A stretch of 64,000 nt of DNA from an uncultured Olsenella sp. (GTDB lineage: Bacteria; Actinomycetota; Coriobacteriia; Coriobacteriales; Atopobiaceae). A program made the position numbers and the translations under genes. Positions 16,354-27,926 of this stretch are shown here, piece by piece. Where the stretch lies: the NCBI GenBank assembly GCA_900316105.1, contig ONBR01000002.1, forward strand, positions 1 through 64,000, given 5' to 3'. The first letter of the stretch is position 1. Every line of letters begins with the position of its first letter. The notes beneath the pieces were generated by a model. It was not told the origin of the DNA. It saw nothing but the letters and a program-made list of their open reading frames with translations, and made no database searches.

Positions 16354-17322
16354 ATGAGCGCAGCAAAGAAGAAGGCGGCCTTTCTTCCGGCCTACCTGGT
16401 CGTTGGGGCGGACGAGCTGAAGAGCAAGACGGCCGTCACTCGCTTGAAGGGCCACCTGGAGGCGGGGCTCGAGGCCTTCAATCTGGACGAGCGTGTTGCC
16501 CGAGCTGACCTGGACGCGGGTAACCTCCTGGCCTCTCTGAACACGCTTCCCATGGGTTCGGGCATCCGCTTGGTCATCGTGAGCGAGGCAGAGCACCTGC
16601 CCAAGGTCACCTCTGAGGCGGTCATCAGCTACCTCAAGGACCCCAATCCCGGCTGCGTCCTCTGCCTGGTGGCAAAGAGCCTGGCAAAGTCTACCCGCCT
16701 CTACAAGGCCGTGAAGGCACTGGGACCCCATTCCGTGATCGACTGTGCGGCAAAGAAACCCTGGGAGCTTGGTCCCTATGTGCAAAAGATGGCTTCGGCC
16801 TATGGCATGGGGATGGGGGCGGACGCGGCCGAGGAGTTGGCCTCCCGCGTGGGAGACTCGACGACTCTGCTGGAAAACCAGGTGAAGACCCTGGCGGCAA
16901 TCAAGGGCTACCGGGGAGAGCTGACTCTGGCGGACGTGCGCGCTCATGTGGCCCGCACCGCCGAGGTGAAGCCCTGGGGATTCCTGGACGCTGTCTGCTC
17001 CCGTGACCTTGGCAGGGCTCTGGAAAACTACAAGCTCATGCAGAAGCCTTCCCAGATTGGCCTCACGGTCATGCTTGAGCGTAGGCTGAGGGAGCTGGTC
17101 TGCGCCAAGTCACTCGCGGCCCGTGGTCAGGGAGGGATGTTGGCCCAAACTCTGGGAAAGAACGAGCGAGCGGTTCGGCGCTATCCCTCTTGGGCAAGGA
17201 GCTTTGGTCCCGGCGAGCTCGAGCAAGGACTGGCGGCATGCGCAAAGTGCGAGCGAGAGCTCAAGAGCGGTGCTGACGTGGAAACGAGCTTCCTCCAGCT
17301 GCTGACGGCAATCTGCCGATAG
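16354..17322 (+). CDS. holA: DNA polymerase III delta subunit
   Basis: The clamp-loader wrench that opens the sliding clamp. It has 322 residues, with an AAA+-like N-terminal part lacking a functional P-loop, and conserved patches such as VSEAEHLPK near 77, LENQVKTLAA near 175 and TAEVKPWGFLDAV near 205. The C-terminal collar helices run to ETSFLQLLTAIC. ATG 16354 has GAGGGGAG 9 bases upstream. Position after comEC and before a convergent rpsT is the common Gram-positive order. Confidence 0.9.
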   Translation: MSAAKKKAAFLPAYLVVGADELKSKTAVTRLKGHLEAGLEAFNLDERVARADLDAGNLLASLNTLPMGSGIRLVIVSEAEHLPKVTSEAVISYLKDPNPGCVLCLVAKSLAKSTRLYKAVKALGPHSVIDCAAKKPWELGPYVQKMASAYGMGMGADAAEELASRVGDSTTLLENQVKTLAAIKGYRGELTLADVRAHVARTAEVKPWGFLDAVCSRDLGRALENYKLMQKPSQIGLTVMLERRLRELVCAKSLAARGQGGMLAQTLGKNERAVRRYPSWARSFGPGELEQGLAACAKCERELKSGADVETSFLQLLTAICR

Positions 17323-17323
17323 A

Positions 17324-17391
17324 TGGCGTATCCGTAGGGGGTACTCCCTTTTGGCATATGCCAAAAGGGAGTACCCCCTACGGATACGCCA
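17324..17391 (+). repeat. Perfect 68-bp palindrome between holA and rpsT
   Basis: 34-base arms are exact reverse complements with no loop, centred on GCAT|ATGC at 17357/17358. The arms contain GGGAGTACCCCC, a core also seen at 27948-28005. It starts two bases after the holA stop and could act as a two-way transcription barrier, though neither side has a long T-run directly after it. Confidence 0.95.
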
Positions 17392-17399
17392 CCACTACG

Positions 17400-17428
17400 G
17401 AAAAAAAGACCCGACACGAGGTCGGGTC
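17400..17428 (-). terminator. rpsT terminator
   Basis: Reading the minus strand, GACCCGAC (17428-17421) pairs with GTCGGGTC (17415-17408) across a 5-base loop and is followed by a run of seven T (17407-17401). It lies 30 bases after the rpsT stop. Confidence 0.9.
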
Positions 17429-17457
17429 CCTGAAGTGCGTGATGTGTGCCGTGGGCA

Positions 17458-17721
17458 CTAGGCCATCTTGTTGACCAGCTTCTGGATACCGGACTTGCGG
17501 TTGGAAGCCTGGTTCTTGTGGATGATGCCCTTGGAGGCTGCCTTGTCCAGCAGACGACCAGCCTCGTTGGCCAGCTGCTGAGCCTGCGCCTTGTCACCGG
17601 ACTCAGCGGCGACGCGGACCTTCTTGACGGCGGTCTTCAGCTCAGAGCGGACGGCCTTGTTGCGGATGCGAGCCTTCTCGGCGGTCTTGATGCGCTTCTT
17701 CTGCGACTTGATGTTTGCCAC
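17458..17721 (-). CDS. rpsT: Ribosomal protein S20
   Basis: An 87-residue basic helical protein that binds 16S rRNA early in 30S assembly. It has the family start [18 protein letters not shown] and the end part [19 protein letters not shown]. The ATG is preceded by AAAGGAA on the minus strand. It is alone on the minus strand in this area, with its own terminator, and is divergent from lepA. Confidence 0.97.
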   Translation of the reverse strand: MANIKSQKKRIKTAEKARIRNKAVRSELKTAVKKVRVAAESGDKAQAQQLANEAGRLLDKAASKGIIHKNQASNRKSGIQKLVNKMA

Positions 17722-17857
17722 GTGCGGTTCCTTTCAAAAGCAATTCCTTGAGGCCTCTTATAGCTAGGCGCGGAAGTGGGGGCATCCGCTCCTGACACGG
17801 CGAGGTACAAGGATGAAGTATAGCATGTGGGCGACAAGTTACGCTATCATCAACGAC

Positions 17858-19669
17858 ATGAATACATTTGACATCTCACATATCCGCAACTTTTCTATCG
17901 TTGCCCACATCGACCACGGAAAGTCGACGATCTCGGACCGCATCCTGGAGCTCACCCACACGGTTGAGCAAAGGGACCTGTCCAGTCAGATGCTGGACTC
18001 CATGGACATCGAGCAGGAGCGCGGCATCACCATCAAGTCCAACGCCGTCCGCGTCATCTATGACGCTGACAACGGCGAGGAGTTCATGTTCAACCTCATC
18101 GACACGCCTGGTCACGTGGACTTCACCTACGAGGTCAGCCGCAGCCTAGCCGCCTGCGAGGGTGCCGTCCTGGTGGTGGACGCCACCCAGGGCGTGGAGG
18201 CCCAGACCGTCTCCAATGCCAACCTGGCCATGAACGCAAACCTGGACATCGTTCCCGCCATCAACAAGATCGACCTGCCCTCTGCCCATCCCGAGGAGGT
18301 AAAGCAGGAGATCGAGGACGACCTGGCCATTCCTGCCGAGGACGCCGTCCTTGTGTCCGGAAAGACCGGCGAGGGCATTCACGACCTCCTGGAGTCTATC
18401 GTCTACCTGATTTCTCCGCCCAAGGGCGACGCGAGCGCACCGCTCAAGGCACTGATTCTGGACTCCTACTTCGACGAGTACCGTGGCGTCATCGCAACGG
18501 TCCGCGTCTTTGACGGCCAGATCAAGAAGGGCGACCAGCTCAAGATGATGGCCCTGGGTGACAGCTTCCTCTGCGACGGCGTGGGCTGCAAGCGCCCCTT
18601 GGAGACGCCCCTGGACGTCCTGGGCGTGGGCGAGGTGGGCTATGTGGTCACTGGTCTGAAGGAACCCGCCCTGGTAAAGACCGGCGACACCATCACCTTC
18701 GAGCACAATCCCTGCGCCGAGGCCTGCCCTGGCTACCACGAGGCGAAGCCCATGGTCTTCACGGGTCTCTTTCCAATAGACAACAAGCAGTACGAGAACC
18801 TCCGTGACGCCCTGGAGAAGCTCAAGGTCAATGACCCCTCCCTGGTGTGGACTCCCGAGACCTCGGTGGCCCTGGGTTTTGGCTTCCGCGTGGGCTTCCT
18901 GGGCCTCCTTCACATGGAGGTCGTGAAGGAGCGTCTGGAGCGCGAGTTCGGTCTGGACCTCATCGCCACCAGTCCCTCAGTCAACTACCACGTCTACAAG
19001 ACCGACGGGACCATGATCGAGATCACGAGTCCCCAGGACCTGCCAGACGTGACGAAGGTCGGCCACATCGAGGAGCCCTATCTCAAGGCAAAGGTCATCG
19101 TTCCTCCCGAGTTCATGGGTGCCGTGATGCAGCTGGTCGTCGACCACCGTGGCGAGACCGGCAATATGGTCTACCTGTCCGAGAAGTCGGTGGAGATCCA
19201 GTTCGACATCCCCCTGGCAGAGCTCATCCTGGACTTTTTTGACCAGCTCAAGTCCCGCACCAAGGGCTACGCCTCCCTGGACTACGAGATGGGCGACTAC
19301 CACAAGAGCGACCTGGTCAAGCTTGACATCCTTCTGGCTGGTGACGAGGTGGACGCACTCTCCTTCATCGTCCACAAGGACAAGGCTTACAACATGGCCC
19401 GCGCCCTCTGTGAGAAGCTCAAGGACATCATCCCCAGGCAGCAGTTCGAGGTTCCCATCCAGGGTGCCATCGGCAACAAGATCATCAGTCGCACGACCGT
19501 CCGCGCCGTTCGCAAGGACGTCTTGGCCAAGTGCTACGGCGGCGACATCACGCGTAAGCGCAAGCTCCTGGAGAAGCAGAAGGAGGGCAAGAAGCGCATG
19601 AAGGCCATCGGCTCCGTCGAGGTGCCACAGGAGGCCTTCCTTGCCGTCCTGAAGGTTGATGGTGAGTAG
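17858..19669 (+). CDS. lepA: Elongation factor 4 (LepA)
   Basis: A ribosome-bound GTPase, five domains, 603 residues. G motifs: AHIDHGKST near 18, the switch I region [20 protein letters not shown] near 82, NKID near 136 and SGKTGEG near 168. The LepA-specific C-terminal domain includes [10 protein letters not shown] near 580. The chosen ATG at 17858 gives the usual N terminus ([13 protein letters not shown]). There is no Shine-Dalgarno before it, and TATCAT ends 7 bases upstream, so the mRNA may be leaderless. Confidence 0.96.
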   Translation: MNTFDISHIRNFSIVAHIDHGKSTISDRILELTHTVEQRDLSSQMLDSMDIEQERGITIKSNAVRVIYDADNGEEFMFNLIDTPGHVDFTYEVSRSLAACEGAVLVVDATQGVEAQTVSNANLAMNANLDIVPAINKIDLPSAHPEEVKQEIEDDLAIPAEDAVLVSGKTGEGIHDLLESIVYLISPPKGDASAPLKALILDSYFDEYRGVIATVRVFDGQIKKGDQLKMMALGDSFLCDGVGCKRPLETPLDVLGVGEVGYVVTGLKEPALVKTGDTITFEHNPCAEACPGYHEAKPMVFTGLFPIDNKQYENLRDALEKLKVNDPSLVWTPETSVALGFGFRVGFLGLLHMEVVKERLEREFGLDLIATSPSVNYHVYKTDGTMIEITSPQDLPDVTKVGHIEEPYLKAKVIVPPEFMGAVMQLVVDHRGETGNMVYLSEKSVEIQFDIPLAELILDFFDQLKSRTKGYASLDYEMGDYHKSDLVKLDILLAGDEVDALSFIVHKDKAYNMARALCEKLKDIIPRQQFEVPIQGAIGNKIISRTTVRAVRKDVLAKCYGGDITRKRKLLEKQKEGKKRMKAIGSVEVPQEAFLAVLKVDGE

Positions 19670-19756
19670 GGGTTTACCTGGGATTTTGATGTGCCTGGCC
19701 CTACGCCGCGCCTTGGCCGACCCCGCTGTGCGAGCGTGACCTCACGGAGGACGAAT

Positions 19757-20845
19757 ATGCAGAAAACCCTAACGACGACCTCGTGCGAGAGGCCGAGCGA
19801 GCTTTTGGCCAGGCTGGCCCCGGGGGCTGGCCTGGCTCCCTCCATTGAGCCCCTGCCAAAGGGAGATGGACTGCGGGAGAGATTCACTGCCAATCCCTTC
19901 CTGATGGCACCCATGGCGGGTGTGACCGACGGCGCCTACCGCCTGATGGCGCGCTCTGGTGGGGCTGCCCTGGCCTATACCGAGATGGTTTCCGTGGCGG
20001 GCATCCACTACGGCGGGGACAAGACCTGGGACCTGGTCTACCCCGCAGACGGCGAGCCCGACCTTGCCGTCCAGCTCTTTGGTTCCAAGCCCGACCAGTT
20101 CCGCGAGGCGGCGGCAGCGGTCCAGGAGAGGCTGGGGGACCGACTGGCCCTTATCGACATCAACATGGCCTGCCCCGTCCGAAAGGTCGTGAGCAAGGGG
20201 GAGGGCTCTGCCCTTCTGGAGGAACCCCAGAAGGCGGCAGACATCGTGAGGGCCTGCCTGGCCGAGACCACGGTGCCCGTAACCTGCAAGATCAGGCGGA
20301 GCCGCTATGAGGGGCCGGAGATTGCCCCGGACTTTGCGCGCAGGATGGAGCAGGCGGGAGCCTCTGCCATAGCCATCCATGGAAGGACGGCGGCCCAGCT
20401 CTACCACGGCAAGGCGGACTGGTCGGCCATCGGTCGCGTTGTCGACGCGGTCCAGGTGCCCGTGATTGCCTCGGGAGACATCATGAGTGCCCAGGCGGCT
20501 GTGGACGTCCTGGGGCAGACGGGCGCTGCTGCCGTTATGGTTGCCCGCGGTTCCTATGGAAACCCCTGGATATTCGGGGAGGCAAGGGATCTGCTTGCTG
20601 GGAAGGAGCCCAACACCCCCAGCATCGAGGAGCGCCTGAACGCCGTGGAATTGCAGCTCAGGCTCCTTGCCGCCACGGGCGCCCACCTGGTGAGGGGAAG
20701 GAGCATCGTGGGCTGGTACCTAAAGGGTCTGCCTCATGCATCGGCGTGGAGAAACACCGCCATGACTTGCGTGACCCTGGATGACTTCCTGGCCATGCTG
20801 GACGAGGCCAGGGCTCGCCTGGAGCAGGAGGACCAGCTTGGCTAG
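19757..20845 (+). CDS. dus: tRNA-dihydrouridine synthase
   Basis: An FMN enzyme that reduces uridine in tRNA D-loops. It has 362 residues with a TIM barrel: LMAPMAGVTDGAYR near 55, the catalytic Cys in NMACPVRKVVSKGEGSAL near 136, AIHGRTAAQLYHG near 208, and VMVARGSYGNPW near 265. This is a DusB-type sequence. ATG 19757 follows GGAGG. An N-terminal stretch of about 40 residues before the barrel is not typical of the family. It overlaps hemW by 8 bases. Confidence 0.92.
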   Translation: MQKTLTTTSCERPSELLARLAPGAGLAPSIEPLPKGDGLRERFTANPFLMAPMAGVTDGAYRLMARSGGAALAYTEMVSVAGIHYGGDKTWDLVYPADGEPDLAVQLFGSKPDQFREAAAAVQERLGDRLALIDINMACPVRKVVSKGEGSALLEEPQKAADIVRACLAETTVPVTCKIRRSRYEGPEIAPDFARRMEQAGASAIAIHGRTAAQLYHGKADWSAIGRVVDAVQVPVIASGDIMSAQAAVDVLGQTGAAAVMVARGSYGNPWIFGEARDLLAGKEPNTPSIEERLNAVELQLRLLAATGAHLVRGRSIVGWYLKGLPHASAWRNTAMTCVTLDDFLAMLDEARARLEQEDQLG

Positions 20846-22148
20846 GTCAGGCGGTGAAGGTCTCCTGTCGTCCGATGGGGATGCCGCCTGGTCCGGGCGC
20901 TATCGGCAGACGGGGGCGTCGGCCCTCTACCTGCACGTTCCCTTCTGCGTGAGCAAATGCGCCTATTGCGACTTTCCCTCCTGGGCCACGCGGCACGGTG
21001 ATCCCCTGATGGCCAGCTACGTGGAGACCCTGGAGGGGCAACTGTCCGAGTTGCGGGATCTGGGCCTCTTGTCAGACGTGGGCTGCGCCTACCTGGGCGG
21101 TGGCACCCCCAGTCTCCTGGGGGCCGACCTCCTGGGCCGGCTGGTCGCCTGCGTGTGGGAGTCCTGCCCTGATGTGGAGGAGTTTTCCTGCGAGGCGAAC
21201 CCGGAGTCCCTTTCCGACCAGGTTCTGGATGCGCTCGTGGCTAGCGGGGCCAGCCGCGTCTCGGTGGGCGTGCAGAGTCTCTGTGACGCAGAGCTTCGTG
21301 AACTGGGTCGCGTCCACACAGCTGACCAGGCCCTGGACCGTCTGAGAGCTGCCCTGGGTCGTGGCTTGGACGTCTCTGCCGACCTCATGTGCGCCATACC
21401 CCTGCAGACGGACCAGAGCTGGCTGGAAAGCCTGGACGGGCTGGTTCGGACGGGCATTGGTCACGTGAGCGTCTATCCGCTGACCATCGAGGAGGGGACT
21501 GCCCTGGACCGACGGGTGGGGGACGAGGATCTTGCCTGGAACGACCCCGACGTGCAGGCATCCCGCATGGGCATGGCCGAGCGGGTCTTGGGGGAGGCGG
21601 GCTTCTCCCGCTACGAGGTTGCGAGCTACGCCATGCCTGGTAAGGCGTGCAGGCACAATCAGACCTACTGGACGGGCCAGCCCTACCTGGGCCTGGGCAC
21701 GGGGGCCTCGGGCATGCTAACGACCTTGGGCTACGTGGCCTTGGGAGAAATCTGCAACCAGCTACCGCCAGCCCCTGCGGGAACCGAGCGCGTGCGCCTT
21801 TCGGTGACGAGTTCCCGCCAGGAGATCGCCTGTGGGCGGGGCCTTCGCGACCTGGCCTTTGACCTGGAGTTTCTGACCTGGCGGCAGGCCCTGGCAGAGG
21901 ACCTCATGCTGGGGGCCAGGCTCTCTGCCGGCGTCGACGCGGGCCTCTTGGCCCTGGCGGGTGATGCCTTTGGCCCTGCCCTCGATGCCTGCCTAGGTGA
22001 AGTCGAGGGTCGTGGTCTTGCGCGTATGACGGAAGAGGGGAGACTTGCCCCCACGGAGAAGGGCTGGCTTCTGGGAAACGAGCTCTACGGGCTCCTTTGG
22101 GGCCTGGCCTCGGATGACGGTGAGGTGAAGAGCGGTAGGAGCCTCTGA
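20838..22148 (+). CDS. hemW: Radical SAM heme chaperone HemW (coproporphyrinogen III oxidase-like)
   Basis: A 436-residue radical SAM protein. The cluster motif is CVSKCAYC near residue 38, followed by YLGGGTPSLL near 90 and the HemW/HemN-like SVGVQSLCDAELRELGR near 150. Its length and the CxxxCxxC-F start favour HemW, which inserts heme, over true HemN. The likely start is TTG 20838 with AGGAGGA 8 bases upstream, overlapping dus. Position ahead of dnaJ resembles lepA-hemW-hrcA-grpE-dnaK-dnaJ of Firmicutes, but hrcA, grpE and dnaK are missing here. Confidence 0.9.
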   Translation: MARSGGEGLLSSDGDAAWSGRYRQTGASALYLHVPFCVSKCAYCDFPSWATRHGDPLMASYVETLEGQLSELRDLGLLSDVGCAYLGGGTPSLLGADLLGRLVACVWESCPDVEEFSCEANPESLSDQVLDALVASGASRVSVGVQSLCDAELRELGRVHTADQALDRLRAALGRGLDVSADLMCAIPLQTDQSWLESLDGLVRTGIGHVSVYPLTIEEGTALDRRVGDEDLAWNDPDVQASRMGMAERVLGEAGFSRYEVASYAMPGKACRHNQTYWTGQPYLGLGTGASGMLTTLGYVALGEICNQLPPAPAGTERVRLSVTSSRQEIACGRGLRDLAFDLEFLTWRQALAEDLMLGARLSAGVDAGLLALAGDAFGPALDACLGEVEGRGLARMTEEGRLAPTEKGWLLGNELYGLLWGLASDDGEVKSGRSL

Positions 22149-22269
22149 TGGATTTGTCACGCTCCCAAGCGTCTGACTAGCATCGGCCTTCCTTGGATAC
22201 AATCTCTGCCAGGTGTGTCTTTTTTAGCACTCCTAACACACAAACTCGAGTTCAAAGGAATTCAAAGCC

Positions 22270-23388
22270 ATGGCGTCAATGAACGAGAAGGACTACTACG
22301 CGATCCTGGGCGTGGAGAAGGATGCTTCCACCGACGAGATTCGCAGGGCCTTTCAAAAGAAGGCGCGCAAGCTCCACCCCGACGTGAACAAGGCTCCCGA
22401 TGCAGAGGAGAAGTTCAAGGAGGTCTCGGAGGCCTACGCCGTCCTTTCCGACGAGTCCAAGCGCAAGCGCTATGACGCCATGCGCTCCGGTGGCTTCCCC
22501 GGCTATGGCGGGCCCCAGAGCCCCTATGGATCTGCTGGCGGCTACGGCGGCCAGGACCCCTTTGGCGACTGGGGCGGCTCGCCCTTTGGCTGGGGCTTTC
22601 CCTTTGGCGGAGGCTATTCGACGCGTGGCCGTGAACGTACCAAGTCGCGATCCTACAATCCCAAGGTCGGTGCGGACGTGGTCTACGAGCTCAACCTTGA
22701 TGACAAGCAGGCAAAGGAGGGCTGCCGTCGCGGCGTGACCTACCAGCGCTTCGTCTCCTGCGGCACCTGTGGTGGCAAGGGCTCCGTGGAGCATGACCAT
22801 GCCGAGACCTGCCCCACCTGCGGGGGCTCCGGCCGCATCGGTGTCGACCTGGGTATCCTCTTTGGCATGGGCGTCATGGAGATGGAGTGCCCCGAGTGCG
22901 AGGGCACGGGCAAGGTCGTCGTGGACCCCTGTCCCACGTGCGGAGGCTCCGGCAGGAACCTCTCTGCGTCCGAGGTGGTCATCGAGGTACCCGCAAACAG
23001 CCATGACGGTGACGAGGTCCGCATCAAGGGCATGGGCAACGCCGGCACCAATGGCAAGGAGGCCGGCGACTTCGTCTGCCGCGTGGGCGTGGAGTCCGAG
23101 CGGCTGAACCAGCGCCAGGCCGCGGGCTTCTATACGGTGGGCTTCATTCTGCCTTTCGCGATTCTCTTTGCCTTTGCGGGTAACCCCGTCCTTTGGATTC
23201 TCATCGGCGTTGGCCTCTTGGCGGGTCTCTTCAACATGTTCCGGGATGGCTTCATAGCCAGCAAACGCTGGTGGAGAAACGGCCTCGCCTCTGGCATCAA
23301 CGGCTTCTCCAACGGCATCTTCGTGGCCTTCATCCTGCTCATGTTCATGTCGTGCTCCACCCTGGGTTCGGCGGGCTATAGAGGGTGA
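22270..23388 (+). CDS. DnaJ-family protein with C-terminal membrane segments
   Basis: 372 residues. The J-domain is at 8-70 with HPD at 36-38, followed by a Gly/Phe/Pro-rich linker (about 75-125). Four zinc repeats are intact: [24 protein letters not shown] and CPTCGGSG (about 163-235). The substrate-binding C-terminal domain stops after about 45 residues ([23 protein letters not shown] is partly recognisable). It is replaced by two or three hydrophobic stretches (about 287-320 and 343-362) that look like membrane helices. The J-domain implies stimulation of DnaK; membrane anchoring is inferred. The next gene is a normal DnaJ sharing [17 protein letters not shown]. Confidence 0.85.
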   Translation: MASMNEKDYYAILGVEKDASTDEIRRAFQKKARKLHPDVNKAPDAEEKFKEVSEAYAVLSDESKRKRYDAMRSGGFPGYGGPQSPYGSAGGYGGQDPFGDWGGSPFGWGFPFGGGYSTRGRERTKSRSYNPKVGADVVYELNLDDKQAKEGCRRGVTYQRFVSCGTCGGKGSVEHDHAETCPTCGGSGRIGVDLGILFGMGVMEMECPECEGTGKVVVDPCPTCGGSGRNLSASEVVIEVPANSHDGDEVRIKGMGNAGTNGKEAGDFVCRVGVESERLNQRQAAGFYTVGFILPFAILFAFAGNPVLWILIGVGLLAGLFNMFRDGFIASKRWWRNGLASGINGFSNGIFVAFILLMFMSCSTLGSAGYRG

Positions 23389-23473
23389 CCTCAGATACCT
23401 GACGCGTCCGTCAGGACGCTGCGTTCGCATTCGTGTTTTTGGCAAGGCTAGTGTTGTTGGGAGATTGGTAAGA

Positions 23474-24678
23474 TTGGCCGATAGTCCGGACTATTACGAG
23501 ATTCTGGGCGTCGATCGCGACGCCGACGCAAAGACGATCAAGCGTGCCTTCCTCAAGAAGGCCCGCACCCTCCATCCCGACGTCAACAAGGCACCGGATG
23601 CCGAGGAGAAGTTCAAGGAGGTCAACGAGGCCTACTCGGTCCTCTCCGACGAGCGCAAGCGCGCCAACTACGACCGCTACGGCACTCCCGACGGCCCTGG
23701 CGGCTTTGGCTCGGACTACGTGGACATGTCCGACATCTTTGGCGGCGGCTTCGGCATCAATGACATCTTTGACTCCTTCTTTGGTGGAGGTGCTGCTGGC
23801 GGTGGCCGTGCTGCCCGCACTCGTGGCCGTGACATGGGCATCACCCTGCAGGTGACCCTGGAGGAGGCTGCCGCTGGCTGCACGAAGACGATTTCCTACG
23901 ATCGCCTGGCTCCCTGTGACGACTGCAACGGCACCGGTGCCGCCGAGGGCGGACACGCCCACATCTGCGAGCGCTGCCACGGTACGGGCCGCGTGACTCA
24001 GGTCCAGAGGACGATCTTTGGACAGATGCAGTCCCAGACCGTCTGCCCCGACTGCCACGGTTCCGGTCAGGTCATCGACAAGCCCTGCGAGACCTGCGAT
24101 GGTCAAGGACGCACCCCCTCTCGTGAACAGGTGGAGGTAAAGATTCCCGCTGGCGTCCATGCCGGCCAGTCCCTGACCATTGGTGGGAAGGGTGAGGCGG
24201 GTGTCCGTGGAGACCACACGGGCGACCTGGTCGTGACCATCGACATAAGGAAGCACGAGCGCTTCGAGCGCCAGGGCGACGACCTCTTTTGCAAGGTGGA
24301 GGTCGACGGCCTGGAGGCCGTCGTGGGCAAGACGATCTACGTGGACGGCATCCTCAAGGACGAGAAGGTCAAGGTGGAGGTTCCCGCAGGCTGCGCCTAT
24401 GGCCAGCAGGTGAGGGTGACCGGCCATGGCATGCCCCGACTGGGGTCAGGCGCCCGCGGCAGCCTCTATGCGGTCGTGGAGGTCAAGCCCGTCAAGGACC
24501 TCAACAAGGAGCAGCTGGCCATGATCCAGCGGGTCGTGGACGAGCGCCATGGTGAGGACTTCGTTGCCGAGGCAGAGTCCGAGGGAGCAGCGGAGCGCAC
24601 GGAGGCCCAAGAGGGGACTGACGATCGCAAGTCTCCCTTCCACCGCAAGGCCCGCAAGCCCCGACCCAGGAAGCGCAA

Positions 24679-24682
<4 letters not shown>
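23474..24682 (+). CDS. dnaJ: Chaperone DnaJ
   Basis: Full-length type I DnaJ, about 402 residues. It has a J-domain with HPD, a Gly-rich linker containing FGGGFG, and four zinc repeats ([32 protein letters not shown] near 145-210). C-terminal substrate-binding domains follow ([26 protein letters not shown]), with a basic Pro/Lys/Arg tail. No ATG is available: TTG 23474, 10 bases after GGGAG, is favoured over TTG 23465. It delivers unfolded clients to DnaK. It overlaps mtaB by 4 bases. Confidence 0.92.
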
Positions 24683-25971
<1,289 letters not shown>

Positions 25972-26048
25972 CTGGTGTGACACCCCGCAAGGGACGTCGT
26001 TCGTCTTTGCAACTGAAGAAGACCCGAGGCGAGAGGATTCCTCATTCG

Positions 26049-27017
26049 ATGCAGCCCACCCACGTACGCCTGACCATTCCCGATACCATCGACCCCACCC
26101 AGGTCATGGGTCCATCCGACTCGCTCCTGCGCCACATAGAGTCTTCCTTTGACGCCATCGTCTCGGTCAGGGGAAACCAGATCAAGGTCATCGGGCCAGC
26201 GGAGGTCGTGGACCAGGTAACGTCTGTCTTCTCCAGGCTCATCCGTCTGGTGGAGAGGGGAGAGCAGCCCACGAAAGAGGACGTTGACCTCCTGATCGAC
26301 CAGGTCTGTCACGGGGCCGAGAAGATGCCCAAGTCTTCCAAGGAGATCATCCTGACCCACCGTGGAAAGATGGTCCGTCCAAAGACGGCTGGCCAGGAGC
26401 GCTACGTGGACGCCATCAACCAGAACACGATTACCTTTGGCATTGGACCCGCTGGCACGGGAAAGACCTACCTGGCCATGGCAATGGCCGTGGCCGCCCT
26501 CAAGCGCAAGGACGTGAGCCGCATCATCCTGACCCGCCCCGTCGTCGAGGCTGGAGAGTCCCTGGGTTATCTGCCTGGCACCCTGGAGGAGAAGCTGGAC
26601 CCCTATGTGAGGCCCCTCTATGATGCTCTCTACGACCTTCTGGACACTGAGCCCGGCAACGCCCTCATCGAGCAGGGCATCGTGGAGATTGCGCCATTGG
26701 CCTTCATGCGCGGCCGTACCCTCAGCGACTCCTTCGTGATTCTGGACGAGGCCCAGAACACGACCCCCGAGCAGATGAAGATGTTCCTGACCCGCCTGGG
26801 ATTCAGGTCGAAGTTCGTGGTCACGGGTGATCAAACCCAGCGAGACCTCATCGGTTCGTCTGGTCTTGACTCGGCTCGTCGTATTCTGACCGGCATAGAT
26901 GACATCGCCTTTGTCGACCTGGACCGCAACGATATCGTGCGTCACAGCCTTGTTGCCAAAATCGTCGACGCCTATGATAGAGACGTTCGCGGAGGACGCA
27001 AAAAGGCAGGTGAGTAG
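26049..27017 (+). CDS. phoH: PhoH-like ATPase
   Basis: 322 residues from ATG 26049; a GTG at 25977 would add 24 basic residues and cannot be excluded. A KH-like N-terminal region (about 20-75) precedes a superfamily I helicase-like core: Walker [12 protein letters not shown] near 140, [16 protein letters not shown] near 165, Walker [16 protein letters not shown] near 235, and VTGDQTQRD near 258. It is thought to work with YbeY and Era in RNA or ribosome metabolism, and both lie just downstream. It overlaps ybeY by 8 bases. Confidence 0.92.
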   Translation: MQPTHVRLTIPDTIDPTQVMGPSDSLLRHIESSFDAIVSVRGNQIKVIGPAEVVDQVTSVFSRLIRLVERGEQPTKEDVDLLIDQVCHGAEKMPKSSKEIILTHRGKMVRPKTAGQERYVDAINQNTITFGIGPAGTGKTYLAMAMAVAALKRKDVSRIILTRPVVEAGESLGYLPGTLEEKLDPYVRPLYDALYDLLDTEPGNALIEQGIVEIAPLAFMRGRTLSDSFVILDEAQNTTPEQMKMFLTRLGFRSKFVVTGDQTQRDLIGSSGLDSARRILTGIDDIAFVDLDRNDIVRHSLVAKIVDAYDRDVRGGRKKAGE

Positions 27018-27531
27018 CGTGGCCGAGGTTTCCTGCGACCTGAACTGGGACGAGGATGTGGAGGCTCCCGTCTCGGAGGAAGAGATTCAGCGCGTGGTGG
27101 AGCTGGTCCTGGACAAGGAGGGCGTCGAGCGCCCTTGCGAGGTCTCCATCAGTATCGTCACCGACGAACATATCCACGAGCTCAACCTCGAGTGGCGCCA
27201 GCAGGACAAGGCCACGGATGTGGTCTCGCTGGAGTGCGAGCGTCCTGACGACCCCGACCTCATGCCCGGCGAGCCCTGCGCCCTTGGAGACATAGTCCTG
27301 GCCCCCGCCTACATTGCCGCCCAGGCACCCCGCTTTGGCACGACCCCCGCAGACGAGTTTCGCCTGCTTTTGATTCATGGCATGCTCCACCTCCTGGGCT
27401 ACGACCACCTGGTGGACGAGGAGGCCGATTTCATGGAGGCCAGGGAAGACGAGCTCCTGTCCCTGGTAAAGACCGACGCTCCGGTGAGCCATGTGGTCCT
27501 GACCCGCCATAGGGTGGGTGAGGACGAGTGA
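27010..27531 (+). CDS. ybeY: Endoribonuclease YbeY
   Basis: A metal-dependent RNase for 16S rRNA 3' maturation and ribosome quality control. It has 173 residues from GTG 27010 (GTG 27019 is also possible). The zinc motif HGMLHLLGYDH near residue 122 is intact and preceded by the family patterns NLEWRQQDKATDVVS near 55 and GDIVLAP near 87. It lies between phoH and dgkA and overlaps both. Confidence 0.94.
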   Translation: MSSVAEVSCDLNWDEDVEAPVSEEEIQRVVELVLDKEGVERPCEVSISIVTDEHIHELNLEWRQQDKATDVVSLECERPDDPDLMPGEPCALGDIVLAPAYIAAQAPRFGTTPADEFRLLLIHGMLHLLGYDHLVDEEADFMEAREDELLSLVKTDAPVSHVVLTRHRVGEDE

Positions 27532-27911
27532 TTCCCGGAAAGACACCCCGCCACCCCTCCTTCAAGAGGAGCTTCCTCTTTGCCTTGCAGGGCTTTCGAA
27601 CTGCCTTTACGCAGGAGCGCAACATCAAGGTTATGGTGGGCATCGGTGCATGTGCCGTCATCGCTGGCCTGATCCTGAGATTGGACCTGGTCAGCTGGGG
27701 TGTCGTCCTGGTGTGCTGCGGCTGCGTCATTGCCACTGAGCTCGTCAACACTGCCATCGAGACCGTGGTGGACCTGGTCTCTCCCGAGTTTCATCCCCTA
27801 GCCGGCAGGGCAAAGGACATTGCCGCTGCTGCGTCCTGGACAATCTCCGCCTTCGTGGCTGCGGCGGGCCTGCTGGTCTACCTGAATGCCCTGATGAAGC
27901 TCTTGGCCTGA
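27528..27911 (+). CDS. dgkA: Diacylglycerol/undecaprenol kinase (DgkA family)
   Basis: A 127-residue membrane kinase with three hydrophobic helices, at about 36-53, 56-75 and 100-122. The signature ELVNTAIETVVD near 71 and AKDIAAAA near 95 hold the catalytic Glu and metal ligands. In Gram-positives this family mainly phosphorylates undecaprenol, feeding the lipid carrier of wall synthesis. It begins with GTG overlapping the ybeY stop. The ybeY-dgkA-era order is conserved in Firmicutes. Confidence 0.93.
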   Translation: MIPGKTPRHPSFKRSFLFALQGFRTAFTQERNIKVMVGIGACAVIAGLILRLDLVSWGVVLVCCGCVIATELVNTAIETVVDLVSPEFHPLAGRAKDIAAAASWTISAFVAAAGLLVYLNALMKLLA

Positions 27912-27926
27912 TGCCATCTGCCAGTG

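Noticed and set aside
20781..20837. Longer N terminus for hemW from 20781
   Set aside because: It would lie inside dus in another frame with no ribosome-binding site; TTG 20838 has AGGAGGA at the right distance.
22224..22250. CIRCE element upstream of the first dnaJ
   Set aside because: The left half TTAGCACTC (22224-22232) is exact, but the right half expected 9 bases later is absent, and no hrcA gene is near.
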